Made by a program: the position numbers and the translations under genes. A stretch of 8,553 nucleotides of DNA, taken from the NCBI GenBank assembly GCA_003601795.1, contig PIXU01000274.1, positions 1 through 8,553 on the forward strand. Direction: 5' to 3'. This DNA is from Candidatus Methanophagales archaeon. GTDB taxonomy: Archaea > Halobacteriota > Syntropharchaeia > Alkanophagales > Methanospirareceae. Below are positions 4,074 to 8,553 of the stretch, one piece after another (position 1 is the first letter of the stretch; each line of letters opens with the position of its first letter). A model generated the notes under the pieces. The model was not told where the DNA came from. It saw only the letters and a program-made list of their open reading frames with translations, and did no database searches.

Positions 4074-6023
4074 GGGCAGGACGGCTCTTATCTCGCCGAA
4101 CTACTCTTAGAAAAAGGGTATGAGGTATATGGCTTGATAAGGAGGCACAGCACATCAGGTAACCTCTGGCGGATAGAACACATCTTGGACGATATAAACC
4201 TAGTATACGGAGACATAACAGATCAATCTTCGCTGTATGAGGCACTGAAACAGTCAGACCCCGATGAGGTATATCATCTAGCGGCAATGAGTTTTGTCGG
4301 CGAGAGTTGGAGACAACCGTCCTTCACATACGAAGTTAACGCAGTTGGAACATTAAAGCTGCTTGAATCTATACGTCAATACAATCCTTCAATAAAGGTT
4401 TATAATGCCAGCAGTTCGGAAATGTATGGAAGGGTACAGGAAGTGCCGCAGACTGAGAAAACACCTTTTTATCCCTTGAGCCCCTATGCAGTGAGTAAAG
4501 TCGCCGCATTCTATACATGCCTCAGTTATCGTATGAGTTATGACATGTTTATTTGCAGCGGAATAGCATTCAATCACGAGTCAGTACCAAAAAATTCCCC
4601 ATTAATTTTAAATCTGAATGGGAAAATAGATGTTCTTCCAATCGAAGACTTATTTAGATCAGAAAAACATAGGTATGAAGGAATACAAACCAAATATATT
4701 GGTGCTTTTGTGTGGGATGGAGAATCTTGGACGAGGATACTTAATGGAACTTGTTATAAAGATACCAAAAAACCATTAAGATTGATCCAAACAAGAGAAG
4801 CTTGTTATGAAGCAACATATGATCATATCTGCTTTGATGAAAAGAATAATGAAATTAAAACTAAAGATTTAAAAATAGGAGATAAAGTTTTTAAGGTTAA
4901 TTTTCCTAGAAATGAAAATAAATTAAATCTTAACAAAAGATTAGCTAAATTTATTGGATATGTAGTTGGAGATGGTTTTATTGACGAAAGAGGGAGAATA
5001 ACACTTACAGGGACAAACAAAGAAGAATTAATTAAAATAGCTAAATTAGTAATAGATCAATTTGGATGGGAATATAGAGTAAATACTTCCGGTCCGGGGG
5101 GATATGAGAATTGTAAAAATAATATTTGGCAATTAGATATTAATAATGACTCTCATTTTGGATTATGGTTAAAAGAACATATTTATACGAGACATAGTAA
5201 AGAAAAGAAGGTTCCGATTTTTATTTTAAATTCTGATATAGAAACTAAAAAAGCATTTTTTGAGGGATATTATTTAGCAGATGGGAGAAAAGGGGGATAC
5301 GAAAAATATAAATATAAAGGATTTACTACAAAATCTGCAACTTTATGCTTAGGACTTATCTTAATACTTAAAGAAATTTCTAATCAAAAAGTAAAGTGTA
5401 AGTGTGATTATAGAGAAGGAAGAAGATATTATTATGTTCAACTCGGAACTCCATTTCCAATAAATAGAATATTTTCAAAGAAAAAATTAAATGAGATAAT
5501 TAAAATAACTGATACAAAATCCCCAGATGGGTGGTTCTTTGACATCCAAACAGAATCACAAACTTTTGCAACTGGTCCTAATTTATTTAAAATACATAAT
5601 AGCCCAAGACGCGGAATGGAATTCGTAACAAGAAAAATAAGCCACGGCGTAGCACAGATAGCGAAAGGTAAACAGAAGTACATAGAACTGGGCAATATCA
5701 AATCGAAGAGAGATTGGGGGCACGCAAAAGATTACGTTAGGGCATTCTGGCTCATGTTGCAGCAGAAAGAGCCGGATGATTACGTGATAGCGACGGGTAA
5801 ACAGCATTCAATCGAGGATGTTCTGGATATTGCATTCGGTCACGTAGGAATTGACTGGCGAAAGGGCAACTATGTACGGATATCGGAAAAATATTTCAGA
5901 CCAGCAGATGTAACTACGCTTTTGGGTGATGCGACGAAAGCGAGAGAGAAACTCGGCTGGGTGCCAGAATATACGTTTGAAGACTTGATAAAAGAGATGG
6001 TGGAGGTGGATTTAAAACGGTAG
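4041..6023 (+). CDS. gmd: GDP-mannose 4,6-dehydratase precursor, intein-containing
   Basis: The 660-residue precursor should splice to a 320-residue Gmd, an NADP-dependent short-chain dehydrogenase that turns GDP-D-mannose into GDP-4-keto-6-deoxy-D-mannose in the cytosol. Features: GITGQDGSYLAE nucleotide loop (residues 9-20), GLIRRHST (31-38), ASSSEMYG with catalytic Ser-Glu (123-130), YAVSK with Tyr149 and Lys153, then NHE at 178-180. The motif NHESPRRG is split by the intein and resumes at 5601; RDWGHAKDYV, YVIATGKQHS and YFRPADV follow, all typical of Gmd. ATG 4041 is preferred to GTG 4020 because it matches the family N-terminus and follows GGGGAG. GTG 4020 would add seven residues overlapping the Shine-Dalgarno. 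The stop lies inside the glycosyltransferase start region. The product feeds GDP-6-deoxysugars (rhamnose, fucose or relatives), although no reductase or epimerase is in view. Confidence 0.95.
   Translation: MTKKALITGITGQDGSYLAELLLEKGYEVYGLIRRHSTSGNLWRIEHILDDINLVYGDITDQSSLYEALKQSDPDEVYHLAAMSFVGESWRQPSFTYEVNAVGTLKLLESIRQYNPSIKVYNASSSEMYGRVQEVPQTEKTPFYPLSPYAVSKVAAFYTCLSYRMSYDMFICSGIAFNHESVPKNSPLILNLNGKIDVLPIEDLFRSEKHRYEGIQTKYIGAFVWDGESWTRILNGTCYKDTKKPLRLIQTREACYEATYDHICFDEKNNEIKTKDLKIGDKVFKVNFPRNENKLNLNKRLAKFIGYVVGDGFIDERGRITLTGTNKEELIKIAKLVIDQFGWEYRVNTSGPGGYENCKNNIWQLDINNDSHFGLWLKEHIYTRHSKEKKVPIFILNSDIETKKAFFEGYYLADGRKGGYEKYKYKGFTTKSATLCLGLILILKEISNQKVKCKCDYREGRRYYYVQLGTPFPINRIFSKKKLNEIIKITDTKSPDGWFFDIQTESQTFATGPNLFKIHNSPRRGMEFVTRKISHGVAQIAKGKQKYIELGNIKSKRDWGHAKDYVRAFWLMLQQKEPDDYVIATGKQHSIEDVLDIAFGHVGIDWRKGNYVRISEKYFRPADVTTLLGDATKAREKLGWVPEYTFEDLIKEMVEVDLKR
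4581..5600 (+). mobile_element. Gmd intein with LAGLIDADG homing endonuclease
   Basis: A 340-residue intein interrupts Gmd between Glu180 and Ser181. It starts with Ser1 (SVPKNSPLIL, block A). Block B ACYEATYDHICF has the TxxH pair Thr79 and His82. The two endonuclease motifs are FIGYVVGDGFI (124-134, Asp131) and FFEGYYLADG (226-235, Asp234). Block F is FFDIQTESQTFATG, and the end is KIHN with His339 and Asn340, followed by Ser+1 of the extein. All canonical splicing residues are present, so splicing should work. Both endonuclease aspartates are present, so homing may also be active. The segment is far more AT-rich than the exteins on either side, a sign of separate origin. Removing it restores an uninterrupted NHESPRRG. 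Confidence 0.93.
6002..6009 (+). promoter_or_regulatory. Shine-Dalgarno deciding the first glycosyltransferase start
   Basis: GGAGGTGG is a near-perfect complement of the archaeal 16S 3' end. It lies 7 bases before ACG 6017 and far from the first in-frame ATG at 6149, so initiation at the near-cognate ACG (or GTA 6020) is favoured. Confidence 0.6.
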
Positions 6024-7213
6024 AGAAAATTCTTATTTTTGGCGAGAGTATAATAAAAAAGACCAGACAGGATAAAACGGAGTTTTATGACGAGTCCATC
6101 ACTGGATTCGGGCGTGCAACGAACTCTATCGCCTTCAGGCTGGCAGATATGGGTTACGACGTGGACATCGCCGACTTCGGGTTGCCCGACGGGCTTATAT
6201 CGGTCGTAACACCCTTCACACAGAAAGCGGTCGTAAAAGTCCACGGCATCAGGAGCGATAACGACGGCTATCGCGATCTGGGAAGATACAAACTCCCGAA
6301 ACTACTAAAAACTATAAAACCGGGATTATTGATACTCATAGGAGACCTGCGGATGTATAGTTACGTGGTGGACATACCAAACGTCCCATACACCATTGCC
6401 GTACTGCCCGTTGACGGCTCGCCGGTACCCAATGCGTGGCTGCCCATACTTGACAAATTCGACGAGATAGTTAGCGTCTCGGAATTTGGCATGAACGAAC
6501 TGAAGAAGGTGGGGATTAATAGCACGCTGATCCCTTTTGGTGTTGATACAAACATTTATCATCCACTGAGTGAGGATACGATTTCAGAACTGAAGAAGAC
6601 CGCGGAGGATTTGCCACCAGATGCATGGATATGGGGCGCCGTCACGCGTAACCAGCCACGTAAGAATCTGCCCGATTTATTCTTGGCATTTAAGAAGTTT
6701 GACGAGATATATCCCGATAAGAGTATTCTATATGTTCACTCGTATCCGGAGGATAAAATCGGCTGGGACCTCTTCGAGCTCGCACGATATTACGGGATAG
6801 CGACTAAAGTCCGATTCACAAAGCAGTTCTTTGACGTGTCTCAGCGGGTGTTAAATAGCATCTATAACGTAGCCGACGTGAACATAACCGCCACGTGCTC
6901 CGAAGGGTTCGGGCTCACCACGCTGGAGTCTATGGCTACGCGCACACCGCAAATAGCGCCTGCACACACCGCGATAGCGGAACTGGTTTCACCCAATTGT
7001 GGCGAGCTCGTGAAGGTAGAACGAAATATTATGGGCACCGCTTTAGTGCATGAATACCTAGTATCAATAGATGATTTTGTAGATAAAATGGTGAAGATAT
7101 ATGAAAATCCGGGCTTGCGGGACTGGTATGCGAGAAACGCACTGGAGAAGGCGAAGAAGTATTCGTGGGATTTGGTCGTACAAAAGTGGGTAAAACTACT
7201 GGAGGGATTTTAA
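6017..7213 (+). CDS. GT4-family glycosyltransferase, probable ACG start
   Basis: The 398-residue GT-B enzyme transfers a sugar from an NDP-sugar to a glycan or lipid acceptor. The N-terminal Rossmann start VEKILIFGES and the helix FGRATNSIAFRLADMGYDV are encoded upstream of the first ATG (6149), so that ATG cuts off 44 residues of a typical fold. No ATG, GTG or TTG is in frame before it; ACG 6017 has ideal Shine-Dalgarno spacing. Later motifs are PVDGSPVPNAW, VSVSEFG, PFGVDTNIYHP (hinge region), a phosphate-contact NQPRKN at 212-217, and the EX7E donor motif CSEGFGLTTLESMA with Glu296 and Glu304. The start overlaps gmd's last codons and the stop (TAA) abuts the next ATG, so it lies in one operon with both. 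Donor and acceptor are unknown; a GDP-sugar is plausible from context. Confidence 0.85.
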   Translation, partial: TVEKILIFGESIIKKTRQDKTEFYDESITGFGRATNSIAFRLADMGYDVDIADFGLPDGLISVVTPFTQKAVVKVHGIRSDNDGYRDLGRYKLPKLLKTIKPGLLILIGDLRMYSYVVDIPNVPYTIAVLPVDGSPVPNAWLPILDKFDEIVSVSEFGMNELKKVGINSTLIPFGVDTNIYHPLSEDTISELKKTAEDLPPDAWIWGAVTRNQPRKNLPDLFLAFKKFDEIYPDKSILYVHSYPEDKIGWDLFELARYYGIATKVRFTKQFFDVSQRVLNSIYNVADVNITATCSEGFGLTTLESMATRTPQIAPAHTAIAELVSPNCGELVKVERNIMGTALVHEYLVSIDDFVDKMVKIYENPGLRDWYARNALEKAKKYSWDLVVQKWVKLLEGF

Positions 7214-8260
7214 ATGTCCAACTTAAAGATTTGTTTAGTGTGTAGCAGCTTAGGGACAACTTGTGGAATAGCTAATTATACCGAAGACTTGGCGAAAGCT
7301 CTTGATAAAAATGGCGCTGAGGTACTCTTAACGAACAACATCAAAAATTTCAAACATATTGAGGAATTCGGGGCGGATATAGCTGTTACTGAATTCGAGT
7401 ATACCTTATACCCAACACCTGACTTGAACCGCTTTTTAAATAAACTCAGAAGGCGAGGGATAACAAGCGCTATAACGATGCACGGCTGGAGCGACCTGTC
7501 AGTGGAGGAGAACGAAGTGATAGAGACCAAAGCCGATAAGATTATCGTTCTTAACGACAGGTTCAGACGCAGACTGATTGAGCGCGGGAATTCGCCCGAT
7601 AAGGTCATGGTTATTCCTATGGGTTTCCGGCAGTTCAAGTTAGAAGAGCGCACGAAGACGCGGGCGCGACTGAGAATACCAGATGACCGAAAAGTGGTGG
7701 GTATGTTCGGTTTCTTCGAGCCATGGAAGAGATTTGACGTGGGTGCAAAAGCGGTAACACTACTCCAGAAAAAATATAATATATCGCTACTGGTGAGGAG
7801 TTTCTCAAAGAGATATAAAATGGCGAAAGAGGCGGAAAAGATTTTTGGTGACGTGGTGAAGAGTGAAGGTGTGGACGTTATTGAAATAGGTGCGCGGGAT
7901 ATGTATCTCCCACTGGAGAAGATAGCTTCGGTACTCCACGCATGTGATGTTTTATTGTATCCCTATCAGGAGTTGTTTACATATTCAAGTAGTGCAGCAA
8001 TAAGAGATGGCATTTCTTCGTTCGTGCCCATTGTGGCATCAGATATACCTTTCTTTGATGACATCCCCGACGGGTGCGTATTCAAAGTGAGAAGTGGCGG
8101 TTACGAGGACATGGCAGCCGCAATCTCAAGAATTTTTGAGGATGAGGAACTGAGAGAGGAGATGATAAAGTGTCAGCGAGAGGTGGTGAAGAAATACTCT
8201 TGGGATAATGTTGCGCGAGAATTTTTGGAGGTGATTGGTTCTATAATAGAACATATATAG
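7214..8260 (+). CDS. GT4-family glycosyltransferase
   Basis: This 348-residue GT-B glycosyltransferase has an N-terminal half with CGIANYTEDLAKAL at 17-30, typical of GT4 mannosyltransferase-like proteins, and AITMHGWSD at 86-94. The C-terminal half has VGMFGFFEPWKRFD (162-175, with the Lys-Arg phosphate contact), then LLYPYQELFTYSSSAAIRDG (247-266), where the donor-site EX7E region lies. Glu253 is present, but the usual second Glu is not evident (Ala261 at Glu+8), as in some members of this subgroup. FDDIPDG and a C-terminal KKYSWDNVAREF follow; the latter repeats the KKYSWDLV end of the preceding glycosyltransferase, so the two are related. Its ATG directly follows the upstream TAA, with GGAGGG at 7201-7206. 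No signal or membrane segment is seen. It probably adds a sugar to the same glycan. Confidence 0.9.
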   Translation: MSNLKICLVCSSLGTTCGIANYTEDLAKALDKNGAEVLLTNNIKNFKHIEEFGADIAVTEFEYTLYPTPDLNRFLNKLRRRGITSAITMHGWSDLSVEENEVIETKADKIIVLNDRFRRRLIERGNSPDKVMVIPMGFRQFKLEERTKTRARLRIPDDRKVVGMFGFFEPWKRFDVGAKAVTLLQKKYNISLLVRSFSKRYKMAKEAEKIFGDVVKSEGVDVIEIGARDMYLPLEKIASVLHACDVLLYPYQELFTYSSSAAIRDGISSFVPIVASDIPFFDDIPDGCVFKVRSGGYEDMAAAISRIFEDEELREEMIKCQREVVKKYSWDNVAREFLEVIGSIIEHI

Positions 8261-8279
8261 AAATTATTTCTATTTTTTT
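8257..8279 (+). terminator. Hairpin plus T-run after the sugar operon
   Basis: ATAGAAA (8257-8263) and TTTCTAT (8267-8273) form a perfect 7-base-pair stem with a TTA loop, followed by six T. It overlaps the last codon and stop of the second glycosyltransferase. T-rich ends are also how archaeal polymerases stop, so operon termination here is likely. Confidence 0.6.
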
Positions 8280-8314
8280 CTATTATAGGATTTCCTCTCA
8301 CAGTGGTTAATTGC

Positions 8315-8326
8315 GCCTTTAAAGGC
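8315..8326. promoter_or_regulatory. Perfect 12-base palindrome in the intergenic region
   Basis: GCCTTTAAAGGC is fully self-complementary and sits in the 203-base gap between the sugar operon and the next gene. It is a reasonable dimer-binding operator by shape, but no regulator is known and it could be chance. The remaining gap is AT-rich, with no gene or RNA that I can recognise; CTATAAATAA at 8361-8370 is another possible TATA box. Confidence 0.3.
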
Positions 8327-8410
8327 ACCATATTTGGTTTTGGGGTAAAAACATATAGGTCTATAAATAACGCAGAATATCATATATTTGATCTATTTCT
8401 CTTTATATAT

Positions 8411-8422
8411 TTTTTATATAAT
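8411..8422 (+). promoter_or_regulatory. TATA box ahead of the last gene
   Basis: TTTTTATATAAT is about 45 bases before ATG 8464 and would give a start of transcription near 8440-8445, leaving a short leader with the Shine-Dalgarno. A second TATA-like stretch, CTTTATATA at 8401-8409, is equally placed to act. Confidence 0.5.
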
Positions 8423-8425
8423 GAC

Positions 8426-8447
8426 TTCTCTATAGTAATATAGAGAA
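8426..8447. repeat. Perfect 9-base inverted repeat with GTAA loop
   Basis: TTCTCTATA and TATAGAGAA are exact reverse complements separated by GTAA (a GNRA-type loop if RNA). It lies between the TATA box and the Shine-Dalgarno, so it is either an operator over the transcription start or a hairpin in the leader. Confidence 0.6.
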
Positions 8448-8463
8448 ATAAGGAGATAGGGAA

Positions 8464-8553
8464 ATGGGACACAAAATTTTTGATGATTGGTGGCATGGGA
8501 GGCAGAGAATAAGAGAGCTCCATAGGAGAATTTATGAAGATATTACAAAAAAT
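8464..8553 (+). CDS. Hypothetical protein, N-terminal 30 residues (cut by window end)
   Basis: The frame from ATG 8464 stays open to the window end and reads MGHKIFDDWWHGRQR, then a basic helix-like stretch. AGGAGAT at 8451-8457 lies 6 bases before the ATG, an excellent Shine-Dalgarno. It also has its own TATA box and an inverted repeat just upstream, so it is a separate transcription unit from the glycosyltransferases. The visible part is aromatic and charged, without a signal peptide or membrane segment. No family is recognisable from 30 residues. Confidence 0.65.
   Translation, partial: MGHKIFDDWWHGRQRIRELHRRIYEDITKN

Noticed and set aside
6149..6151. ATG 6149 as the glycosyltransferase start
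   Set aside because: It would delete the first Rossmann strand and helix, which are clearly encoded upstream in the same frame, and has no Shine-Dalgarno.

Overview
The window looks like archaeal DNA. I infer this from promoter-like TATA boxes about 27-30 bases ahead of gene starts, heavy use of AGA/AGG and ATA codons, T-rich intergenic ends, a LAGLIDADG intein in a metabolic enzyme and a JAMM-domain protein. An anaerobic methanotroph-like archaeon is possible, but lineage cannot be settled from the sequence. All genes are on the + strand.

The backbone is a nucleotide-sugar and glycan-assembly operon: a sugar-1-phosphate nucleotidyltransferase (2258-2935), GDP-mannose 4,6-dehydratase (4041-6023) and two GT4 glycosyltransferases (6017-7213, 7214-8260). 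The simplest reading is that the transferase makes GDP-mannose (or a related NDP-sugar), Gmd converts it to GDP-4-keto-6-deoxymannose, and the glycosyltransferases use 6-deoxy sugars in a surface glycan. A truncated P-loop ATPase (1-516) enters from the left. After a terminator-like hairpin at 8257 an independent small gene begins (8464 onward, cut by the window end).

Three unrelated insertions break this operon. (1) At 736-2254 there is an IscB/HEARO element: a GC-rich, strongly foldable omega-RNA region (736-1013) followed by an IscB nuclease with all visible catalytic residues. It lies between a 68-codon head of one nucleotidyltransferase and the start codon of a complete paralogue. (2) At 2965-4021 a cassette with its own TATA box carries a 53-residue protein and a JAMM metalloprotease. 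It is flanked by imperfect direct repeats containing the ribosome-binding site and first 11 codons of gmd, so gmd is broken on the left and whole on the right. (3) At 4581-5600 a 340-residue intein with a LAGLIDADG endonuclease splits Gmd inside its conserved NHESPRRG motif.

Two start sites differ from naive calls. IscB most likely starts at TTG 999, at the 3' edge of its RNA. The first glycosyltransferase has no ATG, GTG or TTG at its true N-terminus and probably starts at ACG 6017, correctly spaced behind a strong Shine-Dalgarno sequence.
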